64,000 nucleotides of DNA from Malus domestica. Its lineage: Eukaryota; Streptophyta; Magnoliopsida; Rosales; Rosaceae. The stretch is taken from the NCBI RefSeq assembly GCF_042453785.1, contig NC_091677.1:19655501-19719500 (forward strand). Reading direction: 5' to 3'. Positions 44,986 through 57,200 of the stretch are shown one piece after another. The translations under genes and the position numbers were made by a program. Each line of letters opens with the position of its first letter. Positions within the stretch are counted from its first letter, which is position 1. The notes beneath the pieces were generated by a model. It did not search any database. It was given only the letters and a program-made list of their open reading frames with translations, and had not been told where the DNA came from.

Positions 44986-45551
44986 ATGGATCAATTTTGT
45001 TCGAGGTATTGAAAGCAAAAGGTGGCGGGTATCATTAACCAAATGGCCCGTCGGAAAAGTATCATCGGCTGCATGGCTGTTAAGAGTCTCAAGAACCATC
45101 GTAGCATCCCCCTTGAATTCGTTGCTTCTGTACTAATTTCTCGTGCCAATAAAACCCTTGCACACGCTGCTTCTAGTTCTACCTACCATGGCGAGGAGAT
45201 GCCTTCGAACTTTATCGTCATAGCCGTCACGAATGGACCTGCCTCATCTCACAACACCACACCTACGCCCCCTACTTCATGTTGCTCCTCTCATGCTCCG
45301 TCGAAGTTACACTTCAACCATCCATTCCCTGGTTTATTCCATGTCACCACGGCAACAACATTGCTGCTGCACTTAGTCTTTCTATGCCATTTTTGATACT
45401 CCTGAAGCCACTTCTGATTTTTGCAATGAACCTCCATTTGGTGTAGAAATGTTCCCTTCCATACAAATTCATTATGTTCCTTCCAAATGCTCCATACCAA
45501 CACAAGCACAGGATCAAAACTTTCCTGCGCCAAAGAAGATGCTAGGATCAT
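44986..45551 (-). pseudogene. LINE-type RNase H domain relic
   Basis: The minus-strand frame 45551-45291 reads VWSIWKEHNEFVWKG, QKWLQEYQKWHRK and WNKPGNGWLKCNFDGA, the entry of the RNase H-like domain at the end of plant LINE polyproteins (the DGA carries its first catalytic Asp). Further along, in broken frames, come GGVGVVL, DEAGPFVTAMTIKF and ELEAACARVLLAREI. Stops disrupt it. It abuts the LTR of the neighbouring copia element at 45556, which probably inserted into or beside it. The plus-strand frame 45022-45396 is its shadow. Confidence 0.7.
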
Positions 45552-45555
45552 AAAC

Positions 45556-45873
45556 TGTTGATTTTAAAGTGTAACTTTGTATATTGATTCATAGAAAACC
45601 TTTACAGAGATACAAGATATATATACACCAAAAGAGAGAGAACCACACATGGTAACTCTTCCTTGATTTACTCCCTTAATCTTAGGAGCTTAGGGAACCT
45701 AAAAAGGGCTCCTTAAAATAAGGAGTTGACTTTGTGTACACTACATCCATATTGCTAAGCACAAGAAGTTGGCAACTGATTAACAGCTATCAGTACTACC
45801 CAATGGAAATACAACTGACGGTTGACAAAACCCTATTTACCCAATGACCCTAATTATCCAGTGAACACTTCCA
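45556..45873 (-). repeat. 3' LTR of the truncated copia element, with purine tract beside it
   Basis: Plus-strand ends TGTTGATTTTAAAG and GAACACTTCCA, so in element direction TGGAAGTG...ATCAACA. The adjacent minus-strand GAGGGGGAGTAT (about 45874-45887) is the polypurine tract. The partner LTR is absent, so the boundaries rest on TG/CA and the purine tract. Confidence 0.75.
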
Positions 45874-45889
45874 ATACTCCCCCTCAAGC

Positions 45890-47520
45890 TAGTCCAGAAG
45901 ATTGATGGAACCAAGCTTGGATAGCAACCTTTGGAACTGAATTGTAGGTAAGGATTTGGTTAGGAGATCTGCTAGTTGGTCAGTGTTTCTGATATAGTGG
46001 GTTTGAATGACTTAGGACTGAACTTGAGCATGAACATAATGACAATCTACCTCGATGTGCTTTGTCATCTCATGAAACATTGGGTTTTATGCAATATGCA
46101 TAGCTGCCTGGTTGTCATAGAAGAGGGACATGGGTTGATTTGAATGAAACTCTAAGTCATCCAAGAGTCTTTTAAGCCATATTAACTCATATGTAGTGGA
46201 TGCCATTGATAGATACTCAGCTTCGGCATTGGACCTTGCAATAACATGTTTCTTACTCTTCCAAGACTAAATTCCCCCAACAAATGTGTAATATCCTATG
46301 ATCTAAGTATTTTCATTTTTCTTTATAATGATTCCACACCCAACTGAACCCTTGAGATAACACATGACTCTTTTGACAATGTTAAAGTGATCTAATGTAG
46401 GAGAATACATGAATTGGCTAACTAAGCTCACATCAAGTGTTATGTTGGGTCTTGTGATGGTAAGATAGATTAATTTACCAACTAACCTCTAATAATAGCT
46501 AATATTTGGTAGTGGCTTGCCTTCCAAGCTAAGTGTAAGCTTACTTTCAAGAAAAAGTGGGGACTAGTTTGGCATCGCAGATGTTGGCCTCCTTGAGAAG
46601 ATCCATAATATACTTTCTTTGATTCAAAAAACAACCCTTTGGTGGATGTTTCTATCTCTATTCCAAGGAAATATTTGAGAACTCCAAGATCCTTGATTGC
46701 AAATTTTTGCTGAAGAGAATGCTTGAGGAAGTTGATCTCATAATCATTGTCCCATGTGATGATGATATCATCGACATATATTAACACCACTTGTAGTTCC
46801 ACTACGAACAAACATAGATGAATCAACATTGCTCCTTGTGAATCCAGACCCTTCAAGCACATAACTAAGCTTGGCATACCAAGCCCTTGGTGATTGCTTC
46901 AACCCATAGATATATTTGTGTAGTTTGCACACTAAATTAGGTTCATGACTTTGAGGGTGTCCTGGTTGCAGCTTCATATACACTTCCTCCTTGAGATCAC
47001 CATGCAAAAAAAATATTTTTCACATCCATTTGATACATGGACTAACCACTATTGACCGTCACTGACAATTGTGTTCATTTTCGCCACTAGTGCAAATGTT
47101 TCTTTATAATCCACTGCAATTGTTTAAGTGAATCCTCGACCAACCAATCTTGCCTTATGTCTCTCAATGGAGCCATCAGAATGACACTTAATTTTGTAGA
47201 CCCACTTGCTGCCAACAACTTTCTTTCCTTTTGGGAGTTTAACAACACTCTATGTTTGGTGTTTGGTGAGAGCCTTAAGTTCATATCTCATTGTTGCCTT
47301 CCATACATCATGACAATTTGCTTCTTGAAAGGTTTGAGGCTCACAGTAGCTGCTGATAGTGCTTGGGAAAGCATCACGTGAGGGTGAAACCTTCTCATAT
47401 GACATGTAGCTAGAGAAGGGATGGCGTGCATTGTAAGTGACATAGTCTTGGAGCTTCATGGGAGGATTTCTGACTCGAGGAAGATTGCGTTTGATAGTTG
47501 GTTGAACTTCAATGAACATG
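45890..47520 (-). pseudogene. Copia reverse transcriptase and RNase H (truncated element)
   Basis: Blocks in several frames: LKALTKHQT near 47250; HGDLKEEVYMKLQPGHPQSH and YIYGLKQSPRAWYAKLSYVL (47007-46768); VVLIYVDDIIITWDNDYEIN with the catalytic YVDD and KDLGVLKYFLGIEIETS (46877-46482); RNase H fragments down to about 45900. Frameshifts separate the blocks, including one just before YVDD. Confidence 0.87.
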
Positions 47521-47525
47521 TCTTA

Positions 47526-48789
47526 TTACTCATCATGTGACATGTAAGACTCTTCGTAATTGCTTGAATCAGTACTTTCACTTTCAATAAGCTGAGCTTC
47601 TTTTCCGTCAACAGTTCCAGGAGTTTCCATTTCTTGTATGGACTCTTCAGCCTTTGGCAAAGGATAAAACTCAAAAAACAACTTCCCCTGATTGGAGGCA
47701 TCAGTGTGTTTGGTAAAGTAATGACTTGTTTCATGAAGCTTTACATCTTTTGACACGACAAGTTTCTGTAATTTTGGGTTATAACACTTGTATCCTTTTT
47801 GTGATGAGTAACCAAGAAAGATACATTTGCTCGCCCTAGGATCCAATTTGTCTCTGTGATGAGACTGTATGTGAACAAAACTTGTGCAACCAAACACCCT
47901 AAGGTGAGACAGTTCAATTTTTCTCCCTTTCAACACTTCCATTGGAGATTTAAAATCTTACTAGGTAGTCGATTTATGAGATATGCATTAGTCATAACCC
48001 ATTTTTTGGTAAATTCATTTAGATCATTAGAACCCTAGTCTTCTCAAGTAAATCACGGTTCTTCCTTTCGGATATGCCATTTTGTTATGGAGTGCCTACA
48101 CAACTTGTTTGGTGCATGATTCCATGAATGCTCAAGTAATGTTTCATGTTATGGGACATATATTTAGAACCATTGTCAGACCTCAATGTTTTAATTTTTG
48201 AAGCAAAGTGATTGCTAACAAGATTATGAAAGTTTTTTTTTTTAAATTCTATGACTTCACTTTTGGCTTTCAAAAGATATAACCATGTAACTCTTGATAA
48301 ATCATCAATAAAAGTTACAAAATATTTATAACCATCAAAGGATTAAAGAAAATATCCCCATACATCAGAGTGTACAAGTGCAAAGGCTTGACTAGACTTA
48401 GATAAAGATGAACCAAAAGGAAGTCCAGTGAACTTAAACATGTGGCAAGTTTCATGTTGGATTAACTCTTCACAAACATTGGGAAACAAGTTTGACAAAA
48501 CCAATTCTGAATGGTGAGCTAATCTGTGATGCCATAGGTGCTTAACTTGAGGTAGACTTGGTTGAACTTGAACTACCTTTGGAATTTGGAAATTCTTCGA
48601 TATGTAATAAAGTTCGTCTAAGAGGAACCCTTCACCAATCTTCTTCTTGGTGACACAGTCCTGAAAAATTACAGTGTGAGGAGAGAATATGGCTAAGTAG
48701 TTTAGGGCATTTGTGAGTTTTCCAACAGAGAGCAATTGAAAAAGAAATGAGGGAACAAATAGTGCATTATACTCAATCTTGTCTGACAT
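47526..48789 (-). pseudogene. Copia pre-integrase and integrase (truncated element)
   Basis: The GAG-pre-integrase part (48789-48343) includes LWHHRLAHHSELVLSNLFPN and the HX4-CX2C-like region ending LVHSDVWGYFL. The integrase core reads KIKTLRSDNGSKYMS (catalytic Asp), then CVGTP, a TAA, and QNGISERKNRDLLE (catalytic Glu). The C-terminal part 47942-47526 has LSHLRVFGCTSFVHIQ, KCIFLGYSSQKGYKCYNPK and an acidic linker. The TAA stands where the family has Gln. Confidence 0.87.
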
Positions 48790-49290
48790 TAAGTTAATCT
48801 TTCCTTTCCCTAAAACTTTATGGTTTGTGGCTCCTCAATCTATGACCCATACATCATGCAAATATTCATTTTTAGAGTAGTTTTAAGAGCTTGCAGTATA
48901 CCTTGCTTATCCTTTGAAGGCAGGCTTTCATGGTTAGCCAAGAACCTAACAAACTTCTCTAGTAGTGCAATTGAGGTTCCTTCTCCAAACTTGGAAGCTC
49001 CATCACTTTCCTTCATGCTTTAAAGGTACACAATGAATTCATTGATAAAGGCAGTAGGGTTAGAAGTAAAGTTCATCATTGAATCTGAGACACCTTGAGA
49101 GGAAGTTGCACTAAGGTTGGCTTTGTATCTTGAGTATAGTGGCTTCTTCTGAGCTCTTTTATCATGCTTCATGAAGTCAGGTTTCAACTCAGGATGGAGG
49201 TTCCAATATCAATCTTTCACATGGCCAGTTGCATCACAATGCTGGCATTTCAAATGAGGACTTTTACCCTTGTATTTCACTGCAGTTGTA
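48790..49290 (-). pseudogene. Copia gag end and protease region (truncated element)
   Basis: The zinc knuckle reads KCQHCDATGHVKD, then a stop and YWNLHPELKP where the last Cys should be (CGATGT decayed to TGATAT would explain both changes). Downstream fragments run in several frames. The gag front is missing. Confidence 0.7.
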
Positions 49291-49353
49291 GAAAGAAATC
49301 ATGCCTATACACTCTGACATGGATTCAATTTACGATACCTACAAATCTTTCTC

Positions 49354-50122
49354 TAAGAGCAAGTCCACCGGAGTGGACATTGCCCAGCACTCAGTCCAAA
49401 AAACAGCCCAGCACTCTGTCCATTACCTCCAGCTCGCGCAACAGCCTGGGGCCCAGCCCATGCTGGTCTTTGGGCCAGCTCAAAACTGACTGACCAAGAA
49501 ATTGGGCAAGTGGCCACGTGGCAACTCCCTGGCTCTTGGATTTGAATATTTTTCAAATCCAACGGTCCATATTAATTAACTATATTAAAAATTATTAAAA
49601 ATTATAAAAAAATACAGAAAAATTATTAAAAAATACAAAAAATTTAAAAACAAATACATAATTTTTTTTAAAAAATGTTATTTTTTTTCTATAAATAATA
49701 AAGTTTGTGGTTGAAGAATAAAATGTATTTGATGAGTTTATGTAATTTCATTTTAGTGTGTTTCTTTTTTATAGTTTATTTGATGAGTTTATGTAATTTT
49801 ATTTTAGTGTGTTTTTTTTTAAGTTTATTTGATGAGTATGTAATTTTATTTTAGAGTGTATTTTTTTTTAAAGTTTATTTGAAATTTTATCCGAAATTGA
49901 TTAAAAATCTTATCCGAAATAAACTTAAAAAAAAAAAACACACCAAATAAGGTGCCAGCGCATTTTTTTAGGGGTGGAGATGGCTTGGCCTATTACTGTT
50001 CACTCCAGTCTATTACTGTACACTCCAGTCTATTACTGTTCACTCCAGTCTATTACTGTTCACTTGAGTGAATAAATGCGTTAGGTGCTAACGCAAAATC
50101 CTTAGGGGTGGACTTGCTCTAA
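49354..50122. mobile_element. Harbinger-type MITE with internal 20-bp tandem
   Basis: The element 49357-50119 (763 bp) has ends GAGCAAGTCCACCGGAG and, from the right, GAGCAAGTCCACCCCTAA, flanked by TAA at 49354-49356 and 50120-50122. Inside, the 20-mer ATTACTGTTCACTCCAGTCT is repeated about 3.5 times (49992-50064). No coding capacity; the open frames near the left end are compositional. Confidence 0.87.
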
Positions 50123-51218
50123 CAATTAATAAATTTACCCACTAACACTATTTATTAAAAATAAAAAATCCAAAAATCCTGCCCGTTTCTTGTCCATATT
50201 CTTGTAGCCCCCACCCCCGTTCAATTTACGAACTTTGCCATATATTGTGACCTTCACTCACCCACCCAACACCACCCTCATCCATCCAATCGCATCCAAA
50301 CTCTTCCGTGCGAGGGCCCCACTCGCCGTAACCAGTCACCGCCAATGTGTCAGCGGTTGCGATGACCCGTCGATTCATTTCATGTATAGTAATGATGACT
50401 AGCACGGGCCATTTTTCGATGATGAGCTGTTCAGTCGCGGTACACGCTAACAGGACCCAATGCATGCATGACAAAGGGGACGAAACGGGAAGAGGATTCT
50501 TTTCGCTTTTAATTTTTCTCATTTTTTCTTGTTTTTTTTATTTAAATAATTACGAATAAATTGCGTCAATGTTTTATAATAATATTTTTATAAAAATAAT
50601 TAGATAAAAATTAAAGTACTAAAAAAGAGGAGAGAATGAGATAAAAATAAAAAACAAAAAACTAGAATCCTATTCCAATAAATCGAGGGGCGTTTTTGGC
50701 GGCTGACATCGCACGCCACCGCCACGCATTCCGGATCCTGTCGAAGTCGAACCTCCCTATGTTTGTTTAATTAATCTCTTTGAGTAGTGACTAAATATGT
50801 TTGTTTAAGTTTTAACTACATGTGTTTACGCTTTCTTTTTAATATTCCTTCTTCGGGTTCTAGAAGTGTGAAACCATTTTTTTTGTCACTTGGATACAAA
50901 TTTGAAATCGGCTGATTGTGTAATATTAAGACAAGTTATATGGGTAGCACAAGAAAAATGAACGTGCTAGCCACAATATTCTTGGTCGATTAATTGAATA
51001 TTCATCCTCAATTTGGTATCTGCAATTTTTAATTTAATCATCTTTAACTTTTACTTGTGTTCGCTCTTCCAAAATGACAAGAAGAATCTTTACTGTCGTA
51101 CTTGTTTTTTCATTTTGTTTAGGAGAGTCCTTGTACTGTCCATGACTTATGACTCAAACCAAAAGCTTTTAGCGACTATTGTTCGTGTTGAGGGAGTGGT
51201 TTTTGTGTTTTTCATAGC
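50123..51218. other. Intergenic region, no gene seen
   Basis: A GC-richer patch at about 50240-50500 contains an open frame on the minus strand (50522-50226) that I do not recognise. The rest is AT-rich. Confidence 0.4.
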
Positions 51219-53665
51219 ATGTATGACACATCCCGATCGAGATGTGCTGACAGTCATGTGAGGGTGATGTAGCCAAATGTTCAACAGAAGTGTATACGAT
51301 AATAAGAAAATGCGAATAAATAAAAACCAACTAAGACTTAGCTATACTACATATAATACTAAATGTGTGGAAGTAACTCAATCAAGCTACAAGTACTAAT
51401 TATACAAATAGGGAGAAGATTCCTACTTATTTATGGATATGTCAGAACCGTCGAAAAGTCCTTGTGAACCACCAAAGATGATCAACAACCTAGAACCTGG
51501 AGGAGCGCAAAACAGAAGGGTGAGTGGGCAAAAACAAATGTTTGAAAACACATTTATCCTTTCTGAACATAATAACCCCTCACCGTAAAACTCATATAGT
51601 TTCCAGAAAATAGTGCTACATATATATATATATATATATAAAACAACGCATAAGGGCAGTGAAACCCAAAATATGCCATGTCATAACGTTTAAATCATGT
51701 AAGCTAGATGTAGAATCAATATAAAATAACATGCCAGTCGGAGTCACCTAATGTGACTTGTACGACTGGACGATAGCCCATCAACCTAGGCTAGCACACG
51801 AGTCGGAGTCACCTGATGTGACATGAACGATAGACTAGGTAAAAATATACACGCTCAAGTGCTACGATCATGTGAAGGCTGTGCGATAAATCGCAGGTCA
51901 CCGACGAGTTGAAACCACCTATTGTGGTCTGTACAATAGGCTGACACCAAACTTGGATCCAAGGTGAGCGTGTGGTGCGGGAGGTGAACAATCACGTAAA
52001 GGCTGTGCCCTAATCCCCAGGCAGGAGCACTAATACCTGGTGTAGCCTTGATAAGCTCTAAATAAATATATGGATACCAATGCAACACAACCCATTCAAT
52101 CACATCATACTCACCTGAAGTTTACTTGAGTCTCCACAGCATCACACAATATAATTCAAAAGTATAATAGTGCAATACTCAAAGTGCAACTCATTACGAC
52201 ATGGCATTCAAAGCATAAATCATTTAAGAAAACGTTCTGGAAACCATATCATATATATATATATATAAAGAAAATGCCCACTCACTGATAAGTAGTAGGA
52301 TCGTAGCCCCCTAGCCTTGCTTGTCCACACTCGTCCTCAGGGTACGTCTCACCTATATGCAAAATAACTAATTTTACATTAATTTTAAAGCACATACACA
52401 AACCTTAGGAATAACTTCTCATACGTTCCTCAAATGACGTGTTTGAATATACCAACGTGATCTATTCGACAACACGAACACCCCCATATTTTTAGAATAA
52501 TTTTTGGACGACTCACACGCCCTCACGCGGCAGACCAAGGCACGGCCACACATGCCGGCCACTCGCAGACACGTGCTTGGCACACTAACGGAATCCCTAA
52601 CGGCGTTAGGGAATATTCCGTTAAATAACAAAATATTCCATTTAAAAACTAATGGAGTTACCTGACGCTGTCAGTATATTCCGTCAAAGTTGATGGAATA
52701 TTCTCTTCCTTCTTCGGTGGCTTCGTCGTCGCCGTCGCCGGTTGCCGTCTGTTACGCCGGAAACTGGAGAAATTTCAAACTTCAATATCTTTGTTATCTC
52801 TCCACCAAAATTCATAAATTTTATATGAATTTGAAGCCCTCAAATAGTAGAACATAACCTTACCTGTGAGGAGTCCTAAAATCAATGGAACGTGATTGGA
52901 ATAAAGCTTGGAAAATCCAGCTAAACCTGCAACTTCGCAAACCCGAGTGTTCCGATGTTCAAACCACTCCAAAATTGTTCCAAAATACTAGGGAAGTTAG
53001 ATTAGTACCTTCTTGAGTCTCAAAACCAGATAAATCCTTCGCGATCACGTCAGAGGAAATTGGACCCCTCGCTGGAGCTCGGGTTTCTCGGGTTCTCGAC
53101 GTCTAATCTTTGAACTAATAGTACGGGTAGACTCGTGAGGTCAGGAGGAATATGATGGTGTCAAGTCTATGTTCGATCTGAAGCGTTTTGATGAAAGTGG
53201 ATGTGTGTGTGTGTGTGTGTGTGAGGGTTTTGGGTGTACGGACAGAGAATAATCGAGAAAAAAGGAGAGGGTGAGGGTATGGGTGTACGTTCGTGTGTGT
53301 GTGTGTGTGTATATGTGTGGTCACGGATTGGCCAAAAAGAAATAACAACAAGCCTTGATTGGGTTGCCATGAGAGAAAGGAAGAGAAAATGTTATGTGGC
53401 CCAAACATAAATGAAACCAACCAAAATTAATATTTCCACCAAGTCTCGCTCTAAAATCATCGTAACATTTTCGTTATGGAACCGATTCGACCCTAATTCG
53501 CGGCAACGCGCTCATGATGTCGAGTACGATTTAATTACGTCAGCAAGAAAATCAATTTAAATCTGAATATGTACATTCACATCACTAAACCACGAGGGCA
53601 TTATCGTCATTTTACACTCTCGGGGAGAAAATATATAATAATTCGGGACGGGTTGTCACAATGTA
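51219..53665 (-). mobile_element. LTR-type element (solo LTR or non-autonomous), 5-bp duplication
   Basis: The interval 51224-53660 (2437 bp) is flanked by ATGTA at 51219-51223 and 53661-53665. On the minus strand it begins TGTGACAACCCGTCCCGA and ends CGGGATGTGTCA. The 16-base start is identical to that of 17143-18968. No gag or pol domain. Internally, AGTCGGAGTCACCTNATGTG occurs twice (about 51736 and 51801), there are two GT microsatellites (about 53202-53222 and 53293-53311), and AT tracts lie at about 51618-51641 and 52249-52266. Confidence 0.78.
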
Positions 53666-54278
53666 TACATGGAAAAGGAATTTGAAAACGAAGCTCGATT
53701 TATGATATAGGTGACACATAACAATGCTTTAACGATTACAAAACATTAGACGGTGGTATAGTCATTTTCTCAAAGTGCTTTTACGACAGTTCTATGCCTT
53801 GTAATGTTTAATTTTCTCGAGTGTTGTCTTTCATGTTGGTTAGATGTGGATACTTCATAACTGCATAATTGTAGTGTATTTCTGATGAGTTTGTAGTTGT
53901 GAAGTTGTGTTTCTTTTGAGCGTACATGTTATATTTGACAAATGTACACACATTCTCTATCGTCTTTAATAAATCACATCACGGCATAGTAACATGTGCA
54001 GAATTATGGTAATTTTGAGCATACAAAAACGATTTCAAAATTTCAGAACATTACAACATCACAATCAATATATTTCCTTGACAAGTTTTCCACATCGGTT
54101 GTGTTCATAATTCCAGCTACTACCCAATGCCACACAGAAATATGCAAAGACTATAGTATACATGTTATTAAATATAAATCATGAAACTAAATGGATCTGA
54201 CACGAGCCTGCTACAAAATTTAATCCTCGAATGCCTTGCACGCAGTTCTAAACTGATGGATCGCTTACTTACATAATA
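53666..54278. other. AT-rich spacer
   Basis: No gene or repeat boundary seen between the LTR-type element and the Helitron end. Confidence 0.45.
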
Positions 54279-57200
54279 ACTAGCCTCTTCGCACGCGCTC
54301 ATGCACATGTGAGAGATATTTTTTCATCATGGGTGCTATGCGCCCCTAAAAATGTGTTACTTTGGTTATGCATGTGAGAATGACAATTTCTTATTATTTT
54401 CTTTTTTTCAATCATCTCTTTTTGATATTTTTTTTCTCTACGATTGTGTTACAAACTATTATTATAACCATGCTTTCTAATTAACGCACATAGTCAAGGC
54501 TTATTGTTCTGTAATTCTGGGTGTTACACCCAAAGAACTTTTACATATGTCGAAACCACGTATGCCAATTTGTAGCCATTGTTATTATTTTTTTTATCAT
54601 TGGTGCCACATTATCAAATGTTTTTTTATCGCACGCACCAAAACAAATAAGTATGAAATCTGAATTTTTCCGACTATTAAGAAAGATAAAATCACAAATA
54701 TTGTCTACAAATTTAGTCTACCTAGCATTACCCATGTTGTTATCTTTGAAATCCATTATTCAATGATGACAATAAATTCTGCAACATCAGCACTACAAAT
54801 AGAGTACAACTAAAATGAATTTGGACATTGTATTTTTGAAAAAAAAACTTGTAGAAAAATGTAGTACAATACAAAATGCAGAAAAAACCTTAATTCACTC
54901 CGAAGTTGGTGTAGCAAAGGAATGCGTACGATTGCAATTACAGTACAAAATGCAGAAAAAATGTATCAAGAGAAAATGGTGAAGCTTTGAATATAAAACT
55001 GAATTGATTGTTGGTCGTACGTATTAGATATAAGTGATTGCAATCTTATGCAGAGACGATGAATTACAAAAGTGTTTTGATATCCTTTTTCTACGGGCGT
55101 TAATTATCAAGGCCTTGTCTGTTGATAAGAACGAAACCAAAGATCTTGAATTAGAATCCAGAATCTCTGGAATTGAAAGTTAACTTTGTTTGCAAGGAAA
55201 TGAAATCCTACCAGTGAAAAGCAATTTGTAGCACGGGCTTTTAGAATTCATCCAGCTGCTTCGAAAACATTGGTTTGATATCATTTTCTCTACGGGCACT
55301 GGTTTTTAATCAAATGCTAATTGAACTTATAAATTTCTATTAGGTTTTAGACATTGGCATGTCAAACGTTGTACACATTAAAAATGTTGTTTGTCACCAA
55401 TTGCAGGTAAAATTGACAATTCGCTGTTAGACGGTACTTGTTTGCAGAAGTACAAAAATTATATAGAAATTTGTTATTCCATTCACTACACACGGAAAGC
55501 AAAATTATATTTCATATACTCTTATATTTTTCTCCTCAATCCACATATAATTAAAAAACCTTTGTGTTTAATGTTTATACTTCTGTCCTCCACAATGAGA
55601 GCAGTCAAGAACTAATCTCCATCTTCCATACTTGTTTTCTCTTTGGCATAGCAGATCTCCAGTGGTTCATTCTCTTTGCATTGATCACCATGGAAAAGAG
55701 GAAATTTATTTATTTATTTTTCAAATGAAGAAGACGTCCAACTTCTCACCCAAACTTGAAGTAAAAGCATACAAATGAAGCCATATAGAATTGTTTGAAA
55801 TTAAGATATATAAAACCCAAAACAAAAACCTGATTAAGCAAGACAACACAGTCTTGAATTCTTATTTAGATGGAGTTCAAATGGCTTGCAAAAATGCTTA
55901 TTGTTCCTTGTCGATCCAAACAATCAAAAAGCTTTATCTTGTTCCTGGCCAGTCAAGAAGAAAAAAAAAACACACGGAATGAAAAGAAATGAAACAATAA
56001 CAGATAAAACAATCGTGGAGATCTAAGAGCAAAGCAACTGTAATTTTCCAAATCGAATCTACTACAATAAAAATCCAATCATATATCAAAATGAGGGAGA
56101 TCAAAACCTTATATCTCCACATACGCTTACACTCATGTGAGAGGCCTTTTTTAATCATGAGCACTACACGCCCCTAAAGATGATGAATGCATACAACATA
56201 TACATTAGATGGGTATGTCTGGTTTCAATCTAATTAAACTATGTCAATCATATCGCAAGCAACATGCCTATATTCTGATTTCCTTCAGAAAAATCAATGG
56301 ACCAGTCAATACAAAGTTCGGATGACCACATTATGGGCATGAACAATTTTCTGCAGGGTTATTTGTCCTCATGATTGAATATGATTTACAGTTTAACTTC
56401 TCTTGTATAATTAGTGCAATTATTTTAACTGTGTAAGGTTTTTGGGTAATCATAGTGCATTCCATTAGAATCAGAAGTGTGGGAGCACTTTGATCCTCTT
56501 GCCATAAGTATACATTTTGTTATCTTCAGAAGGATTTTTTATTTTTATTTTTCCCATTTAGATTTCATGTAAAACCACTCAGATGCATCCCTACAGTAAG
56601 TAACATAGGAAAGAGATAAGGAAAAAAAACATGGATAGCCTAAGTTTATTAGAAAACAATCACACGACACTCCAAAAAAAAAGAAGGTAAGATCATACAG
56701 AATACCATACCTTTTCTATAAGAAAAATCCACATGAGAAATGCCTTAAAGTTCTCCATTCATTTGCAAAGAAACAAAGGAACCCATTATGCTCTACAGTT
56801 TGTGTTCTTTCTCGCAAAATTGCCTATTGCTTTACAGTTTCATCCCATGTTTATCCTTTTGAATATTCCGTTGGAGGAGACTGGTGAGCATATGGAAGAA
56901 GATGGAGGATTTCAATCCAACTGGAAACTGTAAGGTGCAAATGTAGTGGGGGTGAAACTCTTCCAAATTTTCCTCTTCCTCTTGATATTCTTCGCCATTC
57001 TCATTGTCCTCATAATCCTCATATTCATCGCCTGACTGACCATATTCCTATACCAAAACAACAAATATCAATTGTTAAACTAATTACTCCAAAAAATATA
57101 TCGTGATAAAAAATTTACATACAAAAAGTTAATGGTTGAAGATTGGAAATTTGGTTACATCTCTATCATATCCCCACATTCCCTTTTGAAATAAGCAATT

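Larger units (their letters stand above)
45556..49290 (-). mobile_element. Truncated Ty1/copia retrotransposon
   Basis: A 3' LTR (45556-45873), purine tract, RNase H, reverse transcriptase, integrase, pre-integrase and the gag zinc knuckle are present in order on the minus strand. Recognisable copia sequence ends in gag near 49265-49290; the front of gag, the primer-binding site and the 5' LTR are missing. It is a different family from the element at 10346. A Harbinger-type MITE sits just beyond the break. Confidence 0.88.

Noticed and set aside
45022..45396. 124-residue plus-strand frame
   Set aside because: Antisense shadow of the LINE RNase H relic on the minus strand.
49164..49493. 109-residue plus-strand frame
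   Set aside because: It spans the junction of the copia gag relic and a MITE and resembles no protein.
53115..53420. His/Thr-rich frames on the minus strand
   Set aside because: They translate GT microsatellites inside the LTR-type element.
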